DNA of 64,000 bases from Massospora cicadina (Eukaryota > Entomophthoromycota > Entomophthoromycetes > Entomophthorales > Entomophthoraceae). The notes below the pieces were generated by a model that saw only the letters and a program-made list of their open reading frames with translations, was not told where the DNA came from and did no database searches. Below are positions 1-10,785 of this stretch, one piece after another (position 1 is the stretch's first letter; each line of letters begins with the position of its first letter). Made by a program: the position numbers and the translations under genes. Where the stretch lies: the NCBI GenBank assembly GCA_022478985.1, contig JAKSZP010012221.1:21461-85460 (forward strand), read 5' to 3'.

Positions 1-79
1 GCGACGTTTCTGCTTACTGGAATACTCCACTTCTATCTCATGTCTCAAAAACCGAATCCTGGGTCCAAGGCCTTGACTT

Positions 80-530
80 CCACCTCCTTCAGTTTGTGCC
101 ACCAATGTAATGCCGCTATATTTTAACTCTCCAGATACCATTCCCCCTAAATCTCAAGTCATCGTTGATACGGGAGTTAAAGTATTTGTACTCAGTGATT
201 ATGTGTTAGAGATCTTTGGTAGTCAAAATCCTTCTCATTTGGAGGCTTTACCTTGCCCTGGTATACTTGATCCTGCCTTTGATGGGACTGTTTTAGTTCT
301 ATTGGCTAATCTCACCTCTCAACCTATGCGATTGAATCACAATAATCCCATCGCCTATGTGAGGCCTACTCCTGTGAGTGACTTATTGTCTGTCTCAGGA
401 TGTGGAGATTTACACGAATTTAGGCTGGAAGATCCCCCTATCGTTGCTAGAATTGACATCAAATTTGGGGATTCTCTTACTTAAAAAAAGCTGGAAGCTG
501 AGGCTCTGATTGAAGAGTATGCGGATATCT
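80..530 (+). pseudogene. A: dUTPase-like domain between protease and RT
   Basis: The open stretch 110-484 (124 codons) has the dUTPase order: an IPP turn and strand (residues 11-20), a DTG-V strand (20-24), then GILDPAFDG (residues 51-59, about nt 260-286), matching dUTPase motif 3 (G-V-I-D-x-x-Y-x-G) with the Asp kept and Tyr replaced by Phe. A strand LLANL and an IAYV stretch resembling the IAQ segment follow. It ends in TAA at 482 just before the RT lead-in. The P-loop-like C-terminal motif 5 of active dUTPases is not seen. The fold assignment is inference from motif order and spacing; no structure search was possible. Confidence 0.6.
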
Positions 531-1860
531 TTGCCCAAGGTCCTATAGATTTAGGACTAATGAAAGAGGTAAAGCATCAGGTTAAAAACGTGGATACTCC
601 CCTATCTGAGCTCGACCATATTGCAAGTCCAAAGTTGAGGAGGCTCAGGTTTCAGTAGAGCTGAAACAACTTCTCGATGCTTGACTATTAACGCCTTCTA
701 AAAGTCCCTGGGCTTCCCCTCTAATACTCATCTGAAAGAAAGATGGGGGCCACCGAGTAGTTATGGACTATTGTTGACTCAAAGCTGTTACTTAGAAGGA
801 TTCTTATCCTCTTCCTCGTATAGACAATTCCTTGAGACTATTGTCTGGGTCCCAATGTTTCTTGGCTATGGACCTTGCAAGCGGTTATTGGCAAATTGAT
901 CTTACACCGGAAGACCATCAAAAATGTGTTTTAATTTCTAGTGAGGGGTTTTTAATCCCACTAGTATGCCGCAGGGGCTTTGTAATGCCCCTGCTATGTT
1001 TCAACGAGCCATGGATGGCTTGTTTGGGGATTTGAAGTTTTTTGTGTTTTAGTTTATCTAGATGAGGTTACTGTTTTTTCACGGACTTTTAATGAGCATT
1101 TGGCTCATCTGAAGGAAGTTTTTGGCCAACTGCGTTGTGCCTCACTTAATATTAAACCATCGAAGTGTGCCTTTTCTAAGACTGAGATGGAATTTTTAGG
1201 GCATAAGGTTAATTGCGAGGTCATTTTTTCCTTTACTTAATAAAGTACCAGCTATTTTGGACATGCCTGTTCCCAAAAGCTTACGTGATATTCAAGTGTT
1301 TTTAGGGATGGTTGGTTATTACCAACAGTTCATTCCTCATTGTGCAGAGATTGCAGAGCGACTAGTTTACCTTTTGCATAAGAAATTCTCCTTTGTATGG
1401 GAAGAATATCAGCAGCAATCCTTTGATATGTTGCGCCAAGCCTTAATGAGTGCACCTATCTTATCCCATCCTGACTTTTCGAAACCTATTATACTATTTA
1501 CTGATGCCAGTGATATTGCTATTGGAGCCATTCTGGATCAACATGATACCAATCTGGTCGATCACCTCATTGCATACTATAGTAAAACTCTTTCTAAGGC
1601 TGAACGCAATTATAGCGTTACCAAGAGAGAATGCCTCGCTGTTTTGGCCGCTATCAAGCATTTCTGCCCTTATCTATATGGCAAGAATTTCACCATTGTG
1701 ACGGAGCAAGCTTCTTTGAAGTGGTTGCAGAAAATGAAGTATCCTGATGGACGCTTAGTCAGATGGGTTTTGAAGCTCCAAAATTACAATTTCATCAAAC
1801 ATCGCGCTAGGGCTATATATCAAAACGCTGATGGCCTCTCTCAATTGCCTATCTTAACAT
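531..1860 (+). pseudogene. A: reverse transcriptase and RNase H (broken)
   Basis: Remnant of the polymerase that copies element RNA into DNA. The fingers/palm region is split over frames at 640-1240, with the MDLASGYWQIDL block at about 867-902. The catalytic box reads YLDE (1055-1066) instead of YLDD, so the second Asp is lost. The open frame 1257-2300 resumes with VFLGMVGYYQQFIPH (thumb/connection) and RNase H (LFTDASD near 1498, then RNYSVTKRECLAV). Stops and frameshifts at about 680, 735, 765 and 1030-1250 rule out function. Confidence 0.8.
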
Positions 1861-3089
1861 TATTCTCTGCAGAGGAGTATCATTTTTATGACCTGATTGG
1901 TAGACCTGAGCTCTGGTTCCATGAATCTAAGGATGTTATCTCGAATTTACAATCCTTAACCGAAGACACTCAGGTCAAAGATGAATCACTATATAAAAGG
2001 TCAGGATCTAAGTGGTTGCCCATTATTTGGCCTTCTGCGAGGACTGATACTATCATAGAGGCCCACCAAACTGTAGGTCAGGGAGCTGTCACTAAGGCCC
2101 TCCAATGGTTAAAAAATCATTGTTACTGGGATAACATGCTGGAATCTGTGCATGATGTGCTGGAGTCATGCCTTAAGTGCCAACAACAACGTGGAGGAAA
2201 TCCGATGTTAAAACACCAAATTGTAGGACTTCCTGAATCCATTGCTACTGTGAGTATTGATGTGGTAGGTCCTCTTCCTATGGCCACCTATGGACATTGA
2301 TATATTTTGTTAGCTATCGACCATTTTTTCTAAATGGATTAAAGCTATTTCAGCTTCCACAGTCACCGCCAAGGCTACGGCGTTGTTTTTTTTAAACAAG
2401 TTTTCACCAGGCATGGCAGCCCAAAAGTCTTGTTATCAGATAATGAGACCAACTTCATTTCTAAGGTGGTAGCTGAGCTTACCAAATTAATGGGTACCTA
2501 CCAGTCCTTCACATCCCCATATAATCCCTCCACTAATGGTGCCATCAAACGAGCAAAAGGTACACTAGTAGCCATTCTTCAAAAAATGGCTTCCAATGAT
2601 CCTATTAGATGGAACCTCTACTTACCTAGTGCGATGTTAGCCTATAGAGTTAGATACCATTGTATTATTAGAATGTCTCCATTTAAAGCTTTAGAAGGTC
2701 AGGAACCTGTCCTCCCTTCAAGTTTACAACCTATACTTGAAGAGGCTACCCCGCAAACCACTGATTTAGAAATGAGGAGACTGGCATATGAAATAGTCTG
2801 ATTACAATCATTAGCTTCAAGTTCCTTTGCGGCTACCACATTGAAGGAAGGAACCTGGACCAACGCTAGTAGACCTACATTGCCAGTATATCAAGTTGGA
2901 GATCTTTTACTCTTCTACCACCATAGGCTGGGAGGAAGAATTCATATACTGGACCCCTTATGGGCTGGTCCTTATCGTATTATCTATTGTTGGGGTGTTG
3001 AATACTCCATTGCCGCTATTGATACTGGTACTGTTATTGTTAGAGTGCATAGTAGGTTTCTTCGCAAATTTGTACCCCCTAGGCAAGAT
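1861..3089 (+). pseudogene. A: integrase (broken)
   Basis: Integrase remnant that once joined element DNA to the host chromosome. The H2C2 zinc module ends in CLKCQQQ at about 2170-2190. The first core Asp is in SIDVVGPLP (2252-2278) and the second in LLSDNETNF (2430-2458). The glutamate position in TNGAIKRAKG carries Lys, a G-to-A change of the catalytic residue. A frameshift lies near 2300-2430 and a TGA at about 2799. The C-terminal GPY/F module (WAGPYRI) is in the frame 2841-3392, which runs on into the LTR. Confidence 0.8.
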
Positions 3090-3103
3090 CTTGAGGGGGG
3101 CAT
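3090..3103 (+). promoter_or_regulatory. A polypurine tract
   Basis: CTTGAGGGGGGCAT sits directly before the TG that opens the 3' LTR. The same core, CTTGAGGGGGGC, precedes the 3' LTR of H at 55117. It primes plus-strand DNA synthesis. Confidence 0.75.
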
Positions 3104-3560
3104 TGTTGGAGATACCTCCAAGATGACCGGAATAACTTTGGATCAAGATTTAATATCACAGTCAAATGATATTATAAAATCCATGTTGGGGATTTCCAAT
3201 TATTCAATTGACCAACGTAAGACTCTTCAGAGTTATTGGCCTCCTATGATGGATGAAACCAAGCAATACAAAATGACCAAGCATTTTGAAGGGGCTGTGT
3301 CCTCATTAAGAAGGTCGATTAGGTCTAATAAGCGCTCTAACAGATCTGACCATCATAATTATTCTAATAATAATGATAATCAGCAATATTAGTTATCTGT
3401 TAGGAAAGAACTTACCTCAGGTGTATCAAGGAAATCCTCGCGCGAAAACCCACTGATTCCCCTATAAATATCTCTAATTTTCATTAATAAAGTACCAAAA
3501 ATCTTGTCTCGCATAGCTTAATTTTGGTCTATCTTCATACTGGATTCAGTACTTCCAATT
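3104..3560 (+). repeat. A: 3' LTR (right end approximate)
   Basis: Starts TGTTGG after the polypurine tract. It holds a TATA-like CTATAAATA at about 3461-3470 and AATAAA near 3485. The partner LTR is outside the window, so the end (about 3560) is only bounded by where the element G coding remnant begins. A 12-bp direct repeat, atggaactaata, at 3576 and 3623 lies just past this point and is unexplained. Confidence 0.5.
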
Positions 3561-3689
3561 GGTTTTACTATTGCAATGGAACTAATAAATTCATTGTAAT
3601 TGACTCAATCTTTGCTAGAGCCATGGAACTAATACTTTTGTAGCCTTCGTAGCACCTGCTTATATAATTTCTCATGAAATTCCAATAGA

Positions 3690-4790
3690 GTGCCTTGAAG
3701 ATAGACCCAAAATTTGTTGCAAGCATATATGATGTATAAGCATTTTCATTATCCACCATGTAGTTCCTTTCATGAACATTTAAAGTCCAACTAGCAAAGG
3801 CAACTGAACGTTCTTCACCGTCTTCTCCAGCTTGGGATAACACGTCCCCCACTGCTGTTAGGGATGCATCAGTTTGGATAATAAATTCACAATCAAAGTC
3901 CAGGTATCAAAGAACATGCACGCCCAATAGAGCAAAGAGTTGGTAAAATGCATTCTGGAAAGCTGGGGTATAATTGAATGGGGCCTTATCTTTGAGTAGA
4001 TAGAAAAGTGGCTCCCCAAGTTGTGTAAAATCATCAATAAATCGGCGATAGTACCCAATCATGCCTAGGAATACTTGGATATTGTACTTGGAATCAGGCA
4101 ATTTCATTTTGGAGATAGCATCCAGCTTAGAGGGTTGGGGCCAAAGACCCATATTATCAACTACAAATTTGAGGTATTCCAGTTGGTTTTTAAAGAACTG
4201 GTATTTTCTGGGCTTGATTTTTAGTTTGCAGCTGCTAGACTTCTATAATCTCCTCTAAGTGTTCCAGATAGTCATCAAAAGTGCGGCTGAAAACATTGAT
4301 ATCATCAAGGTACACTAATACGCATGACAACTTCAAATCTCCCAGAATTGTGCCCATAGCTCTTTGGAAAGTAGCCAGGGAATTGCAGAGCCCTTGAGGC
4401 ATCCTTGTCGGCTGGAATAGGCCCTCTTAGGTTATAATTGCACATATTTTGTGCTCTACTTTGGGAAGATCTATTTGCCAATATCTGTTGATAAGGTCTA
4501 TTGCTAAGAAGAACTTCGCGCCCCCTAGCCTATCCAAGGCATTATCAATTCTTAGAAGAGGGTACAAGTCCTTTTTTGTGATGTTATATAACTTCCAACA
4601 ATCAATGACTACTCAGTTGCTTCCATCCTTTTTTCACTATAAAAATCGGTGCTGCCCATGGAGGTTTTTGAAGGTACAACATGCCATGGTTGAGGCGTTC
4701 TTTAATCTCCTTTAATACAGCTTCTTCTGATGATTTTGAGCATCTAATAGGGCATAATTGAATTGGTTTTATTTTCTCTGGTATCAATTT
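3690..4790 (-). pseudogene. G: reverse transcriptase and partial RNase H
   Basis: Starts with the lead-in ending AAPIFIVKK (4787-4602). The catalytic box YLDD is intact at 4301-4312, followed by INVFSRTF. The thumb shows VFLGMIGYYRRFI (about 4095-4050). RNase H starts with GDVLSQ at 3852 and is recognisable to about 3690, where similarity stops at the border with A. Several frameshifts and stops separate the pieces, so the intact YLDD does not mean activity. Confidence 0.75.
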
Positions 4791-5330
4791 TTGTGAGTGA
4801 CATCCTTATCACATCCCAAGTCAAGAATCTTCTTGTGCAAATATTTCCCAATACTTAGAGAATAACTCCTGAGCTTGGCCTTTCTCAGAGTTGGTCAGGT
4901 TGCTTAAATCAGCTATAGGGATGACTTAATATATGCTAAGTAGGTCCTTATTGGGGAGCCTTAATTTGACAAAAGTTTTAAACTCATGGAAGGAGTGAAT
5001 TTCTGAGGTAGGGAGAAGATGCAGAAATTCGATTGTTTGATGTTGCTTGATGGAGATAGGTCATTTTTGCAGGTTTGCACATAAGATATGTATTTATCCA
5101 TGGCCAGGAATGATAATACAGGGGCAATGTTTGGTTCAACTTGACATTAAGAACATGGTTGATATACTTCTCCATAAAACAAACTGGGATATTAATTGTT
5201 AGTCCTGTCAGGATGATTTCTTGATCTCTGGATGATATAGTGATGATCTGATTTAATTTAAGTGGAATGCCATTTGAATCATCGATCTGAGTGGGTAATG
5301 CTTTTATCTTTGACCATTCTTTGATATACT
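4791..5330 (-). pseudogene. G: dUTPase-like segment between protease and RT
   Basis: Degraded copy of the domain found here in A, B, E, F, J and R. Readable pieces are a GLTINIP strand, a YGEV segment, NIAPVL, then LCANLQK and IEFLHLLP. These line up with the B segment EVPAGLYGEV, VAPGII, LVANLQD and VAFLHFIP. The motif 3 Asp/Tyr residues are absent, as in the other family I copies. Frames shift at least twice. Confidence 0.5.
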
Positions 5331-5760
5331 TAATCAGGATGACTCCATCTTTGTAGGCCAGATTTATAAATATGCTGGGTTTCCTTTTCTAAACTGCTCT
5401 ATCAAGGTTATAATAAAGTAGGATAGCTTGGCCATGAATGGTGAGAGTATCTTCCTTATGATTAATAACAACTCCTTATCTTCTTAGGAAATCAGTCCCA
5501 ATTAGGATATCTATAGTTTGTATTTGTCAATACTATAGCAGGTGCTTTTACTACAATAGATCCGAATTTGAGAGGTTGGATACTGTATGTGCCCGGAGAT
5601 TTAGTTGTATGAGTTCCAGCTGTTCCATATTCCTGACAGTGGGCAACATCGGGCATAATTTTCAGCTTTTTAACCAACTTTGTACTAACTATATTTATAG
5701 GAGCACCACTATTGACAATGGCTGAACTCAACCTTTTTTACTGCTATGTCCACATAAGTG
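5331..5760 (-). pseudogene. G: aspartic protease
   Basis: The 5731-5492 frame reads NSGAPINIVSTKLVKKL. The DTGA/DSGA active-site box is NSGA (5702-5713), so the catalytic Asp is replaced by Asn. It continues with YGTAGTHTTKSPGTYS and a flap-like AIVL stretch that match B and E residue by residue. It would have cut the gag-pol polyprotein. The second domain half (LLIGT in relatives) is damaged. Confidence 0.7.
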
Positions 5761-7655
5761 CATTAAGATTAGTTTTCAGAGATATTAATTGTATGAATGC
5801 TGTGATTGCTGCACGATTCCAGGTTTGATTTAAGGCTTGAGCAAATATCTGGGAAGCCATCTGCTAAGTTCATTATGGGAATAGATACTTAAGCGTTGTT
5901 AGGCTTAGGTAGGTCACTTGAATATCTGTGTTGGAGGTCCAAACCCTGATCAATAATCTGCTTTGCATAAGGTTTTGATACCTCTGCACGGGCTTCTTTG
6001 TAATTTTCAAGGGTTTAGTTAATTTTTGCTGTAGCCTGAGTAGTGACCATCATAACATCATTAGCCACGATATGGTGGAAGATATTTTCAGCAACATCTT
6101 TGGCCCTGAAGAGCTCACCAGGGTTAGGTGGTATGGGTTGAAAATCGGTGGAGTAGAGCATTCCACCTCCACTCCACATGCTCTTTTCCCGCCTCACTGT
6201 CACTGTTGATTTATAGAGCAACGTTGATCCCAGGCTTTTTGTTAGACTTTCTGTAGCATTCACTAGCAAAGTGACCCTTTTGACCACAGTTGTGACATGT
6301 AATCAGCCCTTTTTGCTGTTTTTACTCGAATTTTTGGTTCGTATATTGGAAATTTCCTCTGGTTGGACATAGTGTTGCTTTTTATCCCAAAAATTGGGAT
6401 TTTTGCTGATCCTTGGACCTATTAGGGGTATTGAAATTATGGGAGCAGCTTCTCAAGTAATTGGTAAGTTCTTGGATTTCCAAGCTTCCATAGAATGCAT
6501 GTATCATGACATTGTGCAGTTCACAGAAAGGCATAACTGTGTGTTCCATTGCAATCTTAGCGTCAAATTTGTCTATTGCATTTCATCCACGCTGAAATTG
6601 TGCCTCATGGAAAAATATGTCCACAAAGTTCTTAATAGTCTCATTCTGTTTAAATTCAATATTATGAGGCTCTCTTTTTTGGGTTTCTAATTTCTCAGGC
6701 CCTCCAAATTGTTTTGTTACTGCAATTTTGGCATCCATATAGGACTAATTGTCACCCAAATAGGGCATAACGAGGTCACAGCTATGGGCATTGAGTGAGT
6801 TAATCAGTGCTGATCCTTTTGCATGATCTGATGCTCCCCTCATTGCACTTTCAAATAGCATGAGGAAAGAGTAAATGTTCCCTTCCTTATTGAACCTTAG
6901 AAAATTAGTGGTTTGAAATCATCTCGCACTGTTTTGGGCATATAGTTGTACTTCTCCTTGAACGTCTTGATGTATCATCGCTCATAATTGATCCACTTTC
7001 CCATTAGGGAGTATCTGGAGTCAGGATTGCTGCCATGATTCTAGGCATAGAACGGATGTTCAAAATATAGGATTTTATTGTGTCAATTTCCAATGATTTA
7101 GTATCATGATATTGCTCTGAACTACTGGATTCAGATGCTTAAATTCGGCCCTTAGTTGTTTTCCAAACTGTTTTTTAAATTAATGATTAATTTTATATTT
7201 CTTTTCTGTCTAAGCTGGGTGAGTAAGGCATCTTTGTTTTTTGAGCTTTTCATGCTTTTATTCGAATAAAGCTTGATTTGACTTTATGCTTTTAATGTCT
7301 TTGGCCATAGTATTTACTCAGGAATTTGCAGTTGATAGTTGCATTTGAGTTCCCAATTTTCCTGAGTAATTTCAGTATTGCTGGCCTGCAATCTTGACAC
7401 AGACGTCCAAATTTTTGCAAATTTCTTGTTGTTCAAGGCATCAAACTCATCTATATTTGGGATGACTGGTTTTGCTGCATGAACTCCCTCCACTCAGATA
7501 AGATTTTGGGTGTAGGAGGTACAAGCTTTGGAGCCTTGGCGGCTGGTATTAAAATGCCCAAGATTTCCTTGTCATGAGTTTACATCTTGTTGTCACTTTC
7601 TTGTCTGTCCAAATCTGCCAGGAACTGGTAATTTGAATCCATTACAGAGAGTGTC
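5761..7655 (-). pseudogene. G: gag with CCHC zinc knuckle
   Basis: Capsid/nucleocapsid remnant. The knuckle CHNCGQKGHFASEC (C-x2-C-x4-H-x4-C) lies at 6256-6297. Upstream on the minus strand (7100-6300) the readable capsid-like stretch includes FNKEGNIYSFLMLFE, GSALINSLN and AVTKQFGGPEKLE, and aligns by eye with the E gag (FDKNGSLSTFFKRFE). A coiled-coil-like, Lys/Gln-rich N-terminal part extends to about 7650. Many stops. Confidence 0.65.
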
Positions 7656-7659
7656 ACCA

Positions 7660-7676
7660 GTTTTGAGTGAGTACCA
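7660..7676 (-). promoter_or_regulatory. G primer-binding site, tRNA type
   Basis: Minus strand reads TGGTACTCACTCAAAAC, two bases after a CA-ending LTR border. It is a degraded form of TGGTGCTCACTACAGGG seen in K, and similar to the sites of B, F and J. Confidence 0.5.
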
Positions 7677-7678
7677 GT

Positions 7679-8051
7679 TGTGAAATTCTGAGGATCACTC
7701 GCTTGATAATTAGTATCTTTTACTCTTAATCGAGACAAAGTTCTGCCAGATGATCCTCAATATTGCCAGTGGCTTACAGAATATTCATCATTCATAAAAT
7801 CACTAGGCCTATTAAAAATAGCCCAACTCTTCTGGTCAATTTTGGGTTTAATTTTCCCAACATAATTGTAAACTTTTTCAAGGCAGATTTCAATACAGGC
7901 TGTGCTTTCAGCTTGATACTTCTCCAAAATAGATACTCTGCTAAAAACAGAAATTGGATAAAATAAAAATTTTTTATAGGATATATATTTGATAATCAGT
8001 CATTAGGACAGGCGAATGTATTTATGCCTCTAGGGCATCTCCTGGTCACAA
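7679..8051 (-). repeat. G: probable 5' LTR (outer end uncertain)
   Basis: The inner border is set by the primer-binding site. On the plus strand it starts TGTGAA, and a matching TCACA occurs at 8046-8051. TATA-like sequences are present on the minus strand (cataaata, cctataaaaa). With no partner LTR in the window the outer end is only a suggestion. Confidence 0.3.
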
Positions 8052-8775
8052 TTGAGCACAAAATTTCAACAGATATTTTGCTACCTCAGTTCAGCCCTTG
8101 AACTGATATGACTGAAACCTATTCTTAGGTTTATTGGTGGCAAAATACTCTCAAAAATTGATAGGAATTCAAGGATAAAGATTGAAATAAAATCATGCAA
8201 AATTATCTAGGATCTTCTTGATTTGAGTTTTGTCATACTGCTGACAAAATACACCTTCTGTTAAATTTTTGCATTGATTGAAGTATATGACTTACCCCTA
8301 ATTTGGACTTTGGCAGGCCTCTCTCTCAATAGCACTTGGTACTTCCTTTAGGGCAGTCCATGTGCAAGTGCTATCATTCCAATTATGCAGATCAACATAC
8401 AAATTTTGCCCTAGGGGGAAATTGATTATGTGATCGTTCATCTGATTGTCCATGAGACTTTTAACATTAACTTTGGGTCAGTCCTGAAAAATTTTGTATA
8501 CTGAATTTTTGATAGTGTTCCTGATAATCAGAACTAATTGCTGAGATTTGCGCAAGATAATCGGCCTTAGTGTGCAAGTGCATTTGGCCCAAGCTTTTTG
8601 ATAAAATATCTGATCAAATTGATATTGAGATATCTGTCCCAAGCCTTGTTCTTTGCAATAGGCTTTAAGGTGAGAGTTAAGTTATTAGCTCGAGCATTAG
8701 GAGCTTAATCAGCCCAATCTGATAGTTGTCAAAAGGTTTATTTTTTGAGTCAACCACCAGAATCTGACACTTCAA
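8052..8775. other. No gene recognised (8052-8775)
   Basis: AT-rich sequence between the probable G LTR and the first readable part of the E gag. It may hold the 5' LTR of E, but I find no convincing LTR border, primer site or partner repeat. Confidence 0.4.
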
Positions 8776-9226
8776 TTAATGCTTTAGAGTTCATGAGGCT
8801 TAAGCACAAAGCCCAAGTGGCGCAATTAAAACATAACTATGAATTTCATGACCAGTATCTATGACTGAGCCCTCATATTTTTCAGATGAAGGATCAATAC
8901 ACCAAAAAATTCAACTACTGGCACACACAGTTTGAAGACCAACTGGCGGAAAATAACAAATTTTAATCTCTATTATTTGTCTCAATTGACAGATTAATAA
9001 ACTTAATGAAGATGTTACCTCAATTAAATGGTTCAAACAATATTTTTCATAAAGAAGTAAACCAGTACAAGAAGGTAATTAAGTAAAAGGACCAAGTGAT
9101 TTCCACCTTGCAACTACATACGTATAGCTTGAGTAGGGAAGTTACAAAATTAAATTTAAAAATTAAAATTGTGTCAATTAAGAAAATGAAAATAATGATC
9201 AAATCTAAGCTTTGGATGATGGGCAT
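8776..9226 (+). pseudogene. E: gag, N-terminal part before insertion of D
   Basis: Plus-strand reading gives charged, coiled-coil-like segments: RLKHKAQVAQLKHNYEFHDQY, MKDQYTKKFNYWHTQFEDQ, and 9096-9226 with REVTKLNLKIKIV. Stops split it. No motif identifies it alone. The gag assignment rests on its position before D and on similar Lys/Gln-rich sequence at the start of the G gag. Confidence 0.4.
9222..9226. repeat. Probable target-site duplication of D, left copy
   Basis: ggcat here against ggcgt at 20949-20953, one transition apart, directly outside the two LTR ends of D. Confidence 0.5.
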
Positions 9227-10069
9227 AGTAAGAAGAGTGTCTATAATTCTCCTGTTCCCAGCGTGGTGGTGCACGGTGCACAAGGCCAACTCCAGGGAAC
9301 TAGCAGTTAGTACAAAAAATACCAAAGCCCAGAAGAGGGTGGTGGAGCAATAATACTTCAAGTAGAAAAGTGCGATAATAACAAAAAAACCAACTAAAAG
9401 CGATGCAGTGCATAAGGGAGGAAAGGGTAAAATCCCCAAGTTGGAGAAAACCTGGGCGACCCAACGGTGCACAAGAAAATAAACTAACCATAATTAAAAC
9501 GTCTTGATTACATAGCGCGAGACCTCCTCAAAGGGGTCCACACACAGGATCATCTAAAGTAACATAATAGGAACGGGAAACGGGGAAAGTTCACAAAAAG
9601 TCAACCAGCAAAGAATGTTGTTTAAGGAAATCAAAATTAATATTCATCGGTATAATTTGGGGTTTGCTGAAGCAGTCCCAAGCACCAATTCACCAATAGG
9701 TAAACACTACCATCTGAATTGGTAGAATACACCAAAATGAACTTCACTTGATTAATTAATTAAATTTTGATCAGACCCAAATACATTGTTTCATAAATGG
9801 AACAGGTTTCAAAACCCCGTTCCTCAATAAACTGAATTGAACCGTCATTGTTAATAGAATAAATCATCTGTTTTAGCGCCTGGGCTGAAGAAAAAGGCTG
9901 GGCGTTATGCACCACACTAATACTAACCTGGGCATAACTAGCTTGTACCCAGCGTTGGTCTAATGTGTGCTTGAATTCAGGAAGGGCCTGAAGCTTCACC
10001 TTCTGAGCCTTCTGCCGCCCAGCCTTATCCTTGGGGTTGGTGCCCACTATCATGTCATTCACTATGACA
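9227..10069 (-). repeat. D: 3' LTR
   Basis: About 843 bp, clearly alignable to the copy at 20099-20948 over its whole length. On the minus strand it starts TGTCATAG just after the polypurine tract. The outer end is inferred by alignment to the 5' LTR end TGTAAG; here it reads AGTAAG. Confidence 0.75.
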
Positions 10070-10092
10070 TTACCCTATCCTCCTGACGGGGC
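10070..10092 (-). promoter_or_regulatory. D polypurine tract
   Basis: Minus strand GTCAGGAGGATAGGGTAA directly precedes the LTR TG. The chromodomain frame ends inside it. Confidence 0.6.
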
Positions 10093-10785
10093 TCAGGCAC
10101 CCTCCAGGTGCTTGCACAAGGGAAAAGTTCTTGTGGGCTGGGGCCAATTTCATAGCGGCAATGGTTGGTTTAGGTTGATATCCAGCGGCCTGGGGGAAAC
10201 GCTTAAGGAAGGCTTTAATCAGAGCTTGGGCATGCACACAGTCACGCGCTAGGACCCAACTGTTATCTGCCATTTCAAATCCCTTCCAAGATGCCAGGTA
10301 CTCAAGTCTTCCTTTAACACGGAGGGAGGTTAATATATCATCCACTTACCATTCTGGTGCCCCATCCACGAGATAGGCCTCAGGAGTCTCTGGTGGGGGA
10401 CCCTCAAACAATGTCAATTTGCTCTAATGAAAGACAGAGAAGATCCAAAACGTGGAGGGAAGATCCAACTGTTATGAGGCATGTCCCACCTTTCTAACAA
10501 CGCGGTAAGGGCCAATCCTCTTTAATCCCAGCTTTTTGCATGGCTGCTTGATAGGGATGTTCTGAGCATCAAGAATCACGAGATCCCCTTCCTTGTATGT
10601 TGGACCCACTCGGCGCTTACCATCAGCGTTATCCTTATACACTTGCATTGCCACCTCCAAACTTGTGGAAACCCCCTGGTGGACCTTCTTGATAGTCTTG
10701 GCAAAGTAGACTACTGCTTTAACATTAAAAACAGCTGTGCTCCATGTTAAAGGCGGGGTTAAAGCCATGGTTGGCGAAAAAGGGG
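10070..10785 (-). pseudogene. D: integrase C-terminus (GPY module) and chromodomain
   Basis: Frame 10768-10472 holds KEGDLVIL and then RIGPYRVVRKV, the GPY/F module of chromovirus integrases. Frame 10345-10070 holds a chromodomain: GRLEYLASWKGFEMADNSWV, with the aromatic and WKGF core and the expected E-x-x-W-like ending. Chromodomains of this class bind modified histone tails and steer integration to heterochromatin. The two parts are in different frames with a damaged stretch (10346-10471) between. Confidence 0.8.

Larger units (their letters stand above)
1..3560 (+). mobile_element. Element A: partial Ty3/gypsy LTR retrotransposon (family II)
   Basis: Three-prime part of a gypsy element running in from the left edge. 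In order it shows a dUTPase-like segment, RT, RNase H, integrase, a polypurine tract and the 3' LTR. Its closest relatives in the window are H and J. Frames are broken many times, so it is dead. Gag, most of the protease and the 5' LTR lie outside the window. It adjoins the truncated RNase H end of G, which suggests, but does not prove, that A inserted into G. The right end is approximate. Confidence 0.8.
3640..8051 (-). mobile_element. Element G: Ty3/gypsy LTR retrotransposon (family I), integrase end missing
   Basis: On the minus strand it reads LTR, tRNA-type primer-binding site, gag with a CCHC knuckle, protease, dUTPase-like segment, RT and the start of RNase H. It breaks off near 3640-3690, so integrase and the 3' LTR are not seen. 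Many stops and frameshifts. Order and sequence match E, B and F. The 5' LTR limit near 8051 is a guess. Confidence 0.75.

Noticed and set aside
9047..9491. Hydrophobic reading frames in the D LTR, also at 20371-20096
   Set aside because: They recur only because the two LTRs are copies of each other, and the frame shifts between copies. L does not keep them. No evidence of a membrane protein.
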